Positions 45,345-54,225 of a DNA stretch of 64,000 nt are shown piece by piece. The stretch is from Bacteroidales bacterium UBA7258. GTDB taxonomy: Bacteria; Bacteroidota; Bacteroidia; Bacteroidales; UBA932. The notes beneath the pieces were generated by a model that was not told where the DNA came from, did not search any database, and was given only the letters and a program-made list of their open reading frames with translations. Position 1 is the stretch's first letter. Every line of letters begins with the position of its first letter. Position numbers and translations under genes: made by a program. The DNA is taken from contig DKSK01000012.1 of NCBI GenBank assembly GCA_002472565.1, forward strand, positions 43,044 to 107,043. Direction: 5' to 3'.

Positions 45345-46196
45345 ATGGGTAACAACAAGGTGATTGTCGGAATAGGCGAAATCCTATGGGACATGCTCCC
45401 TTCGGGGAAATCACTTGGCGGTGCGCCGGCCAATTTCGCCTACCATGCCGCCAGGCTCGGAGAAGAGGGCTGGGCCGTGAGCGCAATCGGCGACGACGAA
45501 CTCGGGCGCGAGATAACCCGTGCCCTTTCGGGGAAAAAACTCAAAACAATCTTGTCCAAGGTGGACAAGCCCACCGGCACGGTACAGGTCACCCTGGATG
45601 AGAACGGAATTCCAGCCTACGACATAAAACAAGACGTGGCATGGGACAACATCCCATATACCGAAGAAATGGCCAAACTTGCGGCCAGGACCGACGCCGT
45701 CTGCTTCGGCTCCCTGGTCCAGAGGCTCAATTCCAGGAAGAACGTAATCCGCTTCGTCAAGGCCGTTCCGCAGACGGCCCTCAAGCTTTTTGACATCAAT
45801 CTGCGCCAGCATTGGTACTCGAAAGATGTGATTGAAGAATCGCTCTCCATATCCGATTCCCTGAAGCTCAACGACGAAGAGATCAAGGTTGTCATCGAGA
45901 TGCTCTCCCTCCCGGGCGATGTGGAAGCGGCCTGCCGGGAGCTGGTCAGGCGTTACTGCCTCAAGTTCGTGATCCTCACCAAAGGGGCCGACGGAAGCGA
46001 GGTCGTGACCGAAGACGACTGCCTCTCCGTATCCTCGAAGCATGTGGAAGTCGTCGACACGGTGGGAGCTGGAGACGCATTCTCCGCCGCCTTCGTGGTG
46101 AATTATCTGAGAGGCGATTCCCTCAAGGACGCCCTCGGCAAGGCCAGCGACGTCGCGGCCTGGTTATGCTCGAAAAAAGGCGCAATGCCGGAATAA
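45345..46196 (+). CDS. PfkB-family fructokinase
   Basis: 283 residues, ribokinase/PfkB fold. N-terminal VGIGEILWDMLPSGKSLGGAPANFAYHAARLG carries the sugar-binding residues; the second signature VDTVGAGDAFSAAFVVNYL has the catalytic base Asp244. The GEILWD/GGAPANFA pattern is typical of bacterial fructokinases. It would phosphorylate fructose imported by the preceding permease. The GH13 gene starts 17 nt after its stop. Confidence 0.88.
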   Translation: MGNNKVIVGIGEILWDMLPSGKSLGGAPANFAYHAARLGEEGWAVSAIGDDELGREITRALSGKKLKTILSKVDKPTGTVQVTLDENGIPAYDIKQDVAWDNIPYTEEMAKLAARTDAVCFGSLVQRLNSRKNVIRFVKAVPQTALKLFDINLRQHWYSKDVIEESLSISDSLKLNDEEIKVVIEMLSLPGDVEAACRELVRRYCLKFVILTKGADGSEVVTEDDCLSVSSKHVEVVDTVGAGDAFSAAFVVNYLRGDSLKDALGKASDVAAWLCSKKGAMPE

Positions 46197-46213
46197 CAAT
46201 AAAAAACCTCTAC

Positions 46214-47947
46214 ATGATGCGTAACATACTGATGAAAATCTTGTCGGCCGGAGCTGTCATGCTTTGCGTCGGCAATGCGGCCAAGGCCATGAAGAACCCC
46301 GAATGGCTGAAGACGGCCGTCTTCTACCAGATTTATCCGTCTTCCTACATGGACACGGACAATGACGGGATAGGCGACCTCCATGGCATCTATCAAAGGC
46401 TGGATTACATACAGTCCTTGGGCGTCAACGCCATATGGCTGAACCCGACCTTCCTTTCCAATTGGGAAGACGGAGGCTATGACGTGATAGATTTCTACAA
46501 GATCGACCCGCGATTCGGGACCAACACGGACATGGTAAATCTCATCAATGAGGTTCACAGAAGGGGCATGAAAATCTGCCTCGACCTTGTCGCCGGCCAC
46601 ACTAGCGACAAATGCCCATGGTTCATAGAGTCCTCGGAGGGGAAGGACATGCACTACAGCGACTATTACATATGGACCGACAATCCTTATACCCAGGACG
46701 ACACGGTCGAAACCGCAGGAATGCAGGTCTCGCCGTGGGCCAGACACATATATGTAGAAAGCAATTATCCAAGGGCAAAGTTCTATCGCCGCAACGCCGG
46801 AATCTTCCAGCCGGCGTTGAACTACGGTTTCGCTGACCCTAACCCTGATAAGCCTTGGGAGCAGCCTGTAGATGCGCCGGGACCTCAGGCGGTGAGGAGG
46901 GAACTTCGCAACATCATGAGATTCTGGTTCGAGAAAGGGGTCGACGGATTCAGGGTAGACATGGCCGCCAGCCTTGTCAAAGACGATCCCGACAGGAAGG
47001 AGACCATCAAGCTCTGGAACGAGGTCAGGGACTGGATGGAGAAGAACTTCTCAGACAGGGTCCTCATCTCCGAATGGGGCAATCCGGTGCAGGCCATAGA
47101 GGCGGGATTTGACATGGACTTTTTCTTCCATTTCGGCGTTCCGGGCTATGCCTCGCTGTTCTTCAGACGAGACACCCCATTCGGGAACTACGACAGGAAC
47201 AACAAGTACACGGACTGCTATTTCGACCTTGAGGGGAAGGGAGACCTCCATCAGTTCGTGGAAAATTACTCGAATGTGCTGAAGCAGACCAAGGGCATGG
47301 GGTACGTTTCCATCCCGACCGCCAATCACGATTTCCAGCGGCCTAACATCGCCAGCAGGAACACTATCCCACAGCTTAAGGTAGCCATGACCTTCTTCTT
47401 GACCATGCCGGGCATTCCGATAATCTATTATGGCGATGAAATCGGGATGAAGTGGTACATGGACCTGCCTTCCAAGGAAGGTAGCTACGATAGGTCCGGA
47501 TGCCGTACCCCGATGCAGTGGACGAACGACGAGGATGCCGGCTTTTCGAAGTGCAGCCCAGAGAAACTCTATCTGCCGGTAGACACCGACGGCGGAAAAC
47601 TCACGGTTGAGACCCAGGAAAGCGATCCGAATTCCCTTTTGAACTATACCCGTAACCTTCTGGCCCTCCGCAAGGACAAGCCGGCATTGGGCAACACTTC
47701 CGACTGGGAGATGGTAAGCGACGTCGACCAGCCTTATCCGATGGTGTACAAACGCACCGACGGCAAGCAGACCATCATTGTGGCCCTGAATCCTTCGGGG
47801 AGGAAGGTTACCGCCACAATCCCGAAGCAGAACGGAAAGGTCACAACCTTGGTCGGCGACAAGAACCTTGGAAGATACAGGGCGGGGAAAGACAGCGACC
47901 GGATTGACATGAACGCGGTGTCCGCGATGATATTCGAAGTAAAATAA
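46214..47947 (+). CDS. GH13 family glycoside hydrolase, secreted
   Basis: 577 residues from the ATG at 46214; the frame is open upstream but would overlap the fructokinase end. Signal peptide MMRNILMKILSAGAVMLCVGNAAKA, so periplasmic. GH13 regions: AVFYQIYPSSYMDTDNDGIGDLHGI, LDLVAGHTS, nucleophile Asp249 in GFRVDMAASL, acid/base Glu287 in ISEWGNP and Asp373 in TANHDFQ. The last motif has Ala-Asn where most GH13 enzymes have Asn-Asn or Val-Asn. An alpha-glucosidase or sucrase activity fits the fructose-handling neighbours; the family alone does not fix it. No GH32 enzyme is in the locus. Confidence 0.87.
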   Translation: MMRNILMKILSAGAVMLCVGNAAKAMKNPEWLKTAVFYQIYPSSYMDTDNDGIGDLHGIYQRLDYIQSLGVNAIWLNPTFLSNWEDGGYDVIDFYKIDPRFGTNTDMVNLINEVHRRGMKICLDLVAGHTSDKCPWFIESSEGKDMHYSDYYIWTDNPYTQDDTVETAGMQVSPWARHIYVESNYPRAKFYRRNAGIFQPALNYGFADPNPDKPWEQPVDAPGPQAVRRELRNIMRFWFEKGVDGFRVDMAASLVKDDPDRKETIKLWNEVRDWMEKNFSDRVLISEWGNPVQAIEAGFDMDFFFHFGVPGYASLFFRRDTPFGNYDRNNKYTDCYFDLEGKGDLHQFVENYSNVLKQTKGMGYVSIPTANHDFQRPNIASRNTIPQLKVAMTFFLTMPGIPIIYYGDEIGMKWYMDLPSKEGSYDRSGCRTPMQWTNDEDAGFSKCSPEKLYLPVDTDGGKLTVETQESDPNSLLNYTRNLLALRKDKPALGNTSDWEMVSDVDQPYPMVYKRTDGKQTIIVALNPSGRKVTATIPKQNGKVTTLVGDKNLGRYRAGKDSDRIDMNAVSAMIFEVK

Positions 47948-47974
47948 CACGATTATTACTAACCACATAAAATT

Positions 47975-50953
47975 ATGTTAAGCGCTAGATTTTCCAATAG
48001 ACTCCTTGTCGTGATTTCACTTCTTGCGCTCCCGATCTGTTCGTTTGCGCAGAACCTGAGCGTCAGCGGTAAAATCAGTGACAAGACCGGCGCACCCATC
48101 TTGGGCGCCAGTGTCATGATTAAGGGAACGACGGTTGGAGTCGTCGCCGACATGGACGGCAACTATGTTCTCAACGATGTCCCCAAGAATTCAGTCCTGG
48201 AGTATTCGTCTCTCGGCTACACCTCTGTAGAAAAGACTTTGACGGCGTCGGGGATAATCAACGTCACACTGGAGGAGAACAATGAGCTCCTGGACGAGGT
48301 GATGGTGGTCGGTTATGCCACGGGCAGCAAAAGGACGATTTCTGGAGCCGTGGAGAGCGTCAAGAAGAGTGACATGAACAGCGGCGTAGTAGTTTCACCT
48401 CTTGACGCCATCAAGGGCAAGGTCGCAGGCGTGATCATCAACCAGTCTGGCGGCGACCCTACCGGTTCGCAGAACGTGCGCATCCGAGGGACTTCCTCAC
48501 TGTCAGGAGGCAACGACCCTCTTGTAATCATTGACGGAGTCTTCGGTGACATGACCATGCTCAACACGATCGCCCCTGCCGACATCGAGAACATAACCGT
48601 CCTCAAGGACGCATCTGAGACCGCCCAGTATGGAAGCCGCGGAGCCGCCGGCGTGCTGGTCGTCACCACCACCAAGGGCAAGGCCGGCCGTTCTTCAATC
48701 GACTATGAATGCTTCGAGGGCATCAACTCGGTCTACAAGACGATCAACACCCTGAGCGCGGACGACTATCTCGCCGCGGCCCAGAAGATCAACAAGGTGG
48801 CCGACAACATGGGTTCGAAGACGGATTGGTACGACGAGATACTCAACAAGTCGAGCATGACCCATACTCATAACCTTTCCTTCTCTTCCGGCAGCGAAAA
48901 CGGCACTTTCAGGGCTTCCCTCGGTTATAACCACAGGGACGGAATCCTTAAAAATTCCGGAATGAACAGGTATACCGCAAAGGTTAACGTCTCCCAGTAC
49001 GCATTCGACAAGAAACTCAAGTTGGATTTCGATGTCTTCGCTTCGAACGGAACCGGGAAGGGGATTTATGACATGAGGCGGATGTTCTACAGCGCCGCAG
49101 CCTTCAATCCTACCTACCCGACAGGCATCAATCCGGATGACGGAATGTACTATGAGGACTATAACGCGTCCGAGATAGCTAACCCGGTCGGCTTCCTTAC
49201 CATCACGAACAAGACCGAGAGAACCACCGTCAACATGAGCGGAAAGATTACCTACACGATTATCGACGGGCTTAACCTGAGCGCGTTCGGTTCGTACAAC
49301 AAGAACCTGTCGACGCTGAAGACCTACGTTCCTAACAACATCAAGTCGGGAAAAACCGACAGGGGCTCGGCCTCGGTTACGAACACGACCAGGACCGACT
49401 ACATGGGCAACGTGCAGCTTAGCTATGACAAGGACATAGAGAAGCACCACATCGGGGCCCTCGCCCTCGTCGAGGCCCAGAAGTACAACACTTTCATGTC
49501 CACTTCGGGTTCCTCCGGCTTTGACACCAACTACTTCAAATACAACAACCTGTTGGCCGGAGCCGTGGTGACCAGGAGCAACGTGGGTTCTTCCGCTTCC
49601 GAATACACCCTCATGTCTTACATGGGCCGTGTCAATTACGCCTACGACGACAAGTACATAGTGACGGTAAACGCCAGGGCCGACGGCTCCTCAAAGCTCG
49701 GCAGCGGCCATAAGTGGGGCTTCTTCCCTTCCGCGTCCGCCGCTTGGGTCATCAGCCGCGAGTCTTTCATGAAGGATGTCCGCTGGCTTTCTAATCTCAA
49801 GCTCCGCGCAGGATATGGAGTAACCGGAAACCAGGATGCTATCAGCCCTTACAACTCTCTCCAGGTGCTTGCGCCGAATTCCGTCACGATGATCAACGGG
49901 GTCGCCACGACCACATATGCGGTCCAGCAGAACAACAACCCTGACCTCAAGTGGGAGACAAAGCACACTTTCGACGTCGGAGTGGACATGGCCTTCTGGG
50001 ATAACAGGATCAACGCCACCGTTGATTACTATCGCTCGACGACCAAGGACCTCCTCTACACATATGCGGTTTCCGTTCCTCCGTTCACGTATCCTACGCT
50101 CCTCGCAAACCTCGGAAAGATGAGGAACGACGGACTTGAAATAGCCCTCAGCGGAGACATAGTCAAGACTAAAGATTACGGAGTGCGCCTTTCGGCGAAC
50201 GCCTCTTTCCAGAAGAACAAATTGGTTTCTCTCCACGGCACATACAAGGGTGAGGCCCTCTCCACCGCGGAACACATAAAGATTTCCCAGATAGAGTCTC
50301 CGGGACTTTCCCAGAACAACGGCTGCGCCTATCTGATTGAAGGCCACCCGATAGGGACTTTCTACCTTCCGAAATTCAGCGGGTTCACTTCCGACGGCCA
50401 GTATATCCTTGAGGACCTGGACAATAACGGCACGGTCGACCTGTCGGATAACGGCGACCGCAAGATCTACGGGCAGGCCATCCCTAAGATGTACCTCAAC
50501 ATAAATCTTACGCTCAGATACAAGAACCTGGATTTGACCACCCAGCTCAACGGCGCCTTCGGCCACAAGATTTACAATGGCACGAGCGCGACCCTGTGCA
50601 ACCTCAGCAGCTTCCCTACTTATAACGTCATCTACAGGGCGCTCGGCGAGAATGACGGCAAGGGAATATATGACAACAAGGTCAGCAACTACTGGCTGGA
50701 AAGCGGCGATTACATGAACATAGATTACATCACGCTCGGCTACACATTCGGAAAGAAGGTCATAAAGGAGGACGGCCTGATCAAGAGTCTCAGGCTTGCG
50801 TTCTCTGTCAACAATGTCCACACCTTCACGGGATACTCGGGAATGACTCCTATGATCAACAACACTACGCTTGACTATGACATGGGCGTAGATGCGAAGA
50901 ACATCTATCCTCTGGCCAGGACATTCTCGGTCAAGCTTACCGCGAGGTTCTAA
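47975..50953 (+). CDS. SusC-like TonB-dependent transporter
   Basis: 992 residues: signal peptide (to ICSFAQ, about residue 26), carboxypeptidase-regulatory-like domain (VSGKISDKTGAPILGASVMIKGT), then the SusC hallmarks ELLDEVMVVGYATGSKRTISGAVESV, VRIRGTSSLSGGNDPLVIIDGV and SETAQYGSRGAAGVLVVTT, followed by a 22-strand barrel ending ARTFSVKLTARF. It imports oligosaccharide across the outer membrane with the SusD lipoprotein encoded 26 nt downstream. Position inside the permease-fructokinase-GH13 operon ties it to a fructose-containing glycan or disaccharide. Confidence 0.94.
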   Translation: MLSARFSNRLLVVISLLALPICSFAQNLSVSGKISDKTGAPILGASVMIKGTTVGVVADMDGNYVLNDVPKNSVLEYSSLGYTSVEKTLTASGIINVTLEENNELLDEVMVVGYATGSKRTISGAVESVKKSDMNSGVVVSPLDAIKGKVAGVIINQSGGDPTGSQNVRIRGTSSLSGGNDPLVIIDGVFGDMTMLNTIAPADIENITVLKDASETAQYGSRGAAGVLVVTTTKGKAGRSSIDYECFEGINSVYKTINTLSADDYLAAAQKINKVADNMGSKTDWYDEILNKSSMTHTHNLSFSSGSENGTFRASLGYNHRDGILKNSGMNRYTAKVNVSQYAFDKKLKLDFDVFASNGTGKGIYDMRRMFYSAAAFNPTYPTGINPDDGMYYEDYNASEIANPVGFLTITNKTERTTVNMSGKITYTIIDGLNLSAFGSYNKNLSTLKTYVPNNIKSGKTDRGSASVTNTTRTDYMGNVQLSYDKDIEKHHIGALALVEAQKYNTFMSTSGSSGFDTNYFKYNNLLAGAVVTRSNVGSSASEYTLMSYMGRVNYAYDDKYIVTVNARADGSSKLGSGHKWGFFPSASAAWVISRESFMKDVRWLSNLKLRAGYGVTGNQDAISPYNSLQVLAPNSVTMINGVATTTYAVQQNNNPDLKWETKHTFDVGVDMAFWDNRINATVDYYRSTTKDLLYTYAVSVPPFTYPTLLANLGKMRNDGLEIALSGDIVKTKDYGVRLSANASFQKNKLVSLHGTYKGEALSTAEHIKISQIESPGLSQNNGCAYLIEGHPIGTFYLPKFSGFTSDGQYILEDLDNNGTVDLSDNGDRKIYGQAIPKMYLNINLTLRYKNLDLTTQLNGAFGHKIYNGTSATLCNLSSFPTYNVIYRALGENDGKGIYDNKVSNYWLESGDYMNIDYITLGYTFGKKVIKEDGLIKSLRLAFSVNNVHTFTGYSGMTPMINNTTLDYDMGVDAKNIYPLARTFSVKLTARF

Positions 50954-50979
50954 TTACACTCAAGAAAACAGGAAAGTCT

Positions 50980-52722
50980 ATGAAAAAGATAATATACACA
51001 CTGATGGCCGTGGCGGCGATGATGGCGACATCTTGCTCGCTGGACGAACACCCTCTCAGCTCTTTCACTGACGAGGACGCCTATTCCAACGCCACGCTCA
51101 TATATGCTAATTGCCTTGCCGGCGTATACACTTCCATCTCTAATAAAATTTACGGAAGCGGGCTCGCCAGCGTGGAGACGCTTCAGGACATCGCTTCCGA
51201 CGCGGTCCTGATTCCTGGCCGCCAGGGAGACTGGGTTGACGGCGGAAAATGGCAGAACATCTTCCTGCACAACTTCGACCCAAGCGTCGACCTCTATGCG
51301 ACCGTGTGGAACAACATGTATTCTCTCGTCGGCCTTTGCAACAACTCGATAGATATCCTCGACAAGCAGGAGAATAATGCTTACGCGAAGACCTACATCT
51401 CCGAACTCCGTGCCATGAGGGCGATCTTCTATACGTATCTGCTTGATATGTACGGAGAGATTCCTCTCGTGACCAAGTCGAATGTCTCCATGGCGGAGGT
51501 TTCGCAGTCCCACCGTTCTCAGGTCTTCACCTTCATCGTGGACGAGTTGACGCAAAGCCTTCCCGACCTCTCGGATGACCAGAGCCAGCTTTCGGGCGAA
51601 TATTATGGAAGAATCACGAAGCCGGTGGTCTATATGGCCCTGCTCAGGCTCGCGCTGAATTCTCCGGTCTATACCATAGACAACACTTCGAAGACGGCCT
51701 ACAAGGCTTTCGTCGGCCCTGACATGACGGGCAAGGCGACTGCTTCTGAGGTTAACGGAGCGGAGGTCACCGCCCTCGGAAACAATGTCAAGATGACGGT
51801 TGACGGCACCGAAAGGAACGCGTGGGAGACCGTGATTTACTGCGCAGAAAAGCTTGAGGGATATGGCTATGTGCTTGAGCCGGATTATGCGACCAATTTC
51901 AAGGTCTCAAATGAGGTTTCCAAGGAAAATATCTTCATCATCCCGAACGATGAATCCTCTTACCGCATCATGATGAGCACGGCATTGTTTTCATGGCATT
52001 ATGCCCACGGCACGGTCCAGAAGTCCTTTGGAGCCAACGGAACCTGCGCCACCAACCATCAGATGATCGCGCTCGGGTGCAAGGTTGATTCCAAGGGCGA
52101 GTACATCAGCTGTACCGATTCTATAAGGGCGAAAAACAACTTCTACATCGGGACGGACTACACCGAGTATACCGGAGGCGCTCTCGCATATGACACGGAC
52201 GGGTCCGTGGTTTCGTACAAGCCGCTCTCCGTCATGGTGGATTTCCCGTCGGGTTCCGACGCGGGGCTTCTCCGCCAGGCAGGAGCACGCTACAAGAAAT
52301 ATGAGTTTGATTCCCAGGCCGCCAGCCCGTTCTATCCGAACAACGACATAGTGCTCTGGAGGTACGCCGATGCGGTGCTCTCCAAGGCGGAGGCCCTCTA
52401 TCGCCTCGGGAGGAAAGATGAGGCCCTCGTCTGCCTGAATCAGGTCAGGAGCAGGGCAGGGCTTGAAGAGAAGACTTCAATCACCTTGGAGGACATCAAC
52501 GTGGAGCGCCTTTGCGAGTTCTCTTGGGAGGCCATCCGAAGGACCGACGAAGTCCGTCTGGCGACATTCACGGAGCCTACGGAGGACAGGTACGTGGGCG
52601 TTTGGAAGAACGCGTCCGCAAACGAATACCGCAACGACACGGAAGGCTACACCTGCGTCTTCCCGATTCCGACCGACGTGCTGAGCCTCAATCCTTTGCT
52701 GACCCAGAATCCAGGATATTGA
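50980..52722 (+). CDS. SusD/RagB-like surface glycan-binding lipoprotein
   Basis: 580 residues, lipidated Cys19 (MMATSC). Typical SusD features: CSLDEHPLSSFTDEDAYSN after the lipobox, the TPR-containing N-terminal half (YISELRAMRAIFYTYLLDMYGEIPLV), the RYADAVLSKAEALYRLG motif and the C-terminal FPIPTDVLSLNPLLTQNPGY. It forms the lid of the SusC transporter. The esterase gene follows after 33 nt. Confidence 0.93.
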   Translation: MKKIIYTLMAVAAMMATSCSLDEHPLSSFTDEDAYSNATLIYANCLAGVYTSISNKIYGSGLASVETLQDIASDAVLIPGRQGDWVDGGKWQNIFLHNFDPSVDLYATVWNNMYSLVGLCNNSIDILDKQENNAYAKTYISELRAMRAIFYTYLLDMYGEIPLVTKSNVSMAEVSQSHRSQVFTFIVDELTQSLPDLSDDQSQLSGEYYGRITKPVVYMALLRLALNSPVYTIDNTSKTAYKAFVGPDMTGKATASEVNGAEVTALGNNVKMTVDGTERNAWETVIYCAEKLEGYGYVLEPDYATNFKVSNEVSKENIFIIPNDESSYRIMMSTALFSWHYAHGTVQKSFGANGTCATNHQMIALGCKVDSKGEYISCTDSIRAKNNFYIGTDYTEYTGGALAYDTDGSVVSYKPLSVMVDFPSGSDAGLLRQAGARYKKYEFDSQAASPFYPNNDIVLWRYADAVLSKAEALYRLGRKDEALVCLNQVRSRAGLEEKTSITLEDINVERLCEFSWEAIRRTDEVRLATFTEPTEDRYVGVWKNASANEYRNDTEGYTCVFPIPTDVLSLNPLLTQNPGY

Positions 52723-52755
52723 TTTGACCGGACTTGAAATAAGGACTAATTCAAC

Positions 52756-54126
52756 ATGAAAAAGATAATTTTGGCTCTTCTTGCGGTTTCTATTCCTGTC
52801 ATGGCTTTCGCCCAGGACAGGAAGGTGGTGACCGGCAAGGTTACAAACCAGATATGGGTCCCTGTCGCCGGGGCTACGGTCACGGAGAAGGGTACGGACA
52901 ACTCCGTCCTGACCGACGGCGACGGCCGGTATTCCATAAAGGTAGCCCCTGGCGCTTCCCTGGAAGTGTCTTCGGCCGGCTACAAGACAATGGATGTCGA
53001 GGTGAACGCCGACGACGTGCCGATATCCATCAGCATGGACTTCAGGTCCGTCGTAGTCAATCCCGACAACACGATAACCTTCACATACGTCGCCCCGAAA
53101 GCCCACAGGGTCCAGGTCGGAGGCAACTTCTTCCGCCAGCCGAACGGCACTTACGGCGAAGGGTTCGCGGACTTGAGCCAGAGGGCGGACGGCCTTTGGA
53201 CCTACACGACCGGAGTGACGGAATCGGAATTGTACAGGTACGAGTTCATCGTGGATGATGTCTATACTGTTGACGCCTCTTGCCCGTATGTCATAAGGGA
53301 TGGCGTCGTGCTCCGCAACGTCTTCGTCGTTCCGGGAAAGGAAGGCGACCTGACCATGGTACAGGATGTCCCTCACGGGACGGTAGCCAAGGTCTGGTAT
53401 CCGTCTTCTGTCGGCCCGGACAGGAGGATGAGCGTCTACACTCCGGCAGGATATGACCCTAAGGGCAAGACAAAGTATCCGGTGATTTACCTCCTCAACG
53501 GAGGAGGCGGAGACGAGAACGAATGGCTCAACCTTGGACGAGCCAGCCAGATACTCGACAATCTGATAGCCCAGGGCAAGATTGTCCCTATGATCGCCGT
53601 GATGCCTAACGGGCACATCAAGCAGACCGCGGCTCAAGGCGAGAGCAGCTTGGGCTTCGATGTGTACGGAAACCACCCTATTTCCCTCGACAAGAACGAG
53701 TTCGAGTCTTCTTTCAACGACATCATCGATTACATAGACAAGAACTACAGGACGTATGCCGACAGGAAGCATAGGGCGATAGCCGGACTTTCCATGGGAG
53801 GATACCATACGGTCGTCATCTCCGCGAATTATCCCGACAAGTTCGGATATGTTGGCGTCTTTTCGGCGGCGGTCAGCCTTTTGGGCGGGTCGGAGAGCGG
53901 CATGACTTCGGGCATGGATGCGAAACTCGCGAAGCTTTTCTCCTACAAACCGATCTACCACATCTACATAGGTAATGAGGACTTCCTGTACGCCAGCAAC
54001 CAAGAATTCAGGAAGCGGCTCGATGCGGCAGGGTATGATTACCAGTACACGGAAAGCACTTGTGGACATGTGTGGAAAAACTGGAGGCATTACCTCGAGG
54101 ATTTCACCACGCAGCTCTTCAGGTAG
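52756..54126 (+). CDS. Secreted carbohydrate esterase (CE1-like) with CBM48-type domain
   Basis: 456 residues in four parts: signal peptide (to about 20), a carboxypeptidase-regulatory-like domain (about 24-95, VVTGKVTNQIWVPVAGATVTEKG), an E-set/CBM48-like domain (about 98-190, YVAPKAHRVQVGGNFF to YEFIVDDVYTVD) and an esterase-D alpha/beta hydrolase (about 205-456). The triad is Ser346 in GLSMGGYH, Asp409 in GNEDFLY and His438 in CGHVWKNW. CE1 members remove feruloyl or acetyl groups. In this locus it could strip acyl groups from an esterified sugar before hydrolysis. It ends the operon. Confidence 0.87.
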   Translation: MKKIILALLAVSIPVMAFAQDRKVVTGKVTNQIWVPVAGATVTEKGTDNSVLTDGDGRYSIKVAPGASLEVSSAGYKTMDVEVNADDVPISISMDFRSVVVNPDNTITFTYVAPKAHRVQVGGNFFRQPNGTYGEGFADLSQRADGLWTYTTGVTESELYRYEFIVDDVYTVDASCPYVIRDGVVLRNVFVVPGKEGDLTMVQDVPHGTVAKVWYPSSVGPDRRMSVYTPAGYDPKGKTKYPVIYLLNGGGGDENEWLNLGRASQILDNLIAQGKIVPMIAVMPNGHIKQTAAQGESSLGFDVYGNHPISLDKNEFESSFNDIIDYIDKNYRTYADRKHRAIAGLSMGGYHTVVISANYPDKFGYVGVFSAAVSLLGGSESGMTSGMDAKLAKLFSYKPIYHIYIGNEDFLYASNQEFRKRLDAAGYDYQYTESTCGHVWKNWRHYLEDFTTQLFR

Positions 54127-54185
54127 CCGGTAGGCAAATATGGATCGGGCGTGGCTTGGGGTGTCCTCGAGTCATGCCCTTTTAT

Positions 54186-54193
54186 TATATTTG
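54186..54193 (+). promoter_or_regulatory. -7 box of the HTCS regulator promoter
   Basis: TATATTTG, a perfect TAnnTTTG match. The predicted start near 54200 leaves a leader of about 26 nt before the ATG at 54226 and excludes the in-frame start at 54151. Confidence 0.55.
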
Positions 54194-54225
54194 TGGAAGC
54201 CGAAGCTGATGACCGGACACCACAA

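Noticed and set aside
52477..54090. 537-codon minus-strand frame across susD end and esterase
   Set aside because: It spans two real genes and their spacer on the other strand and has no domain signature.
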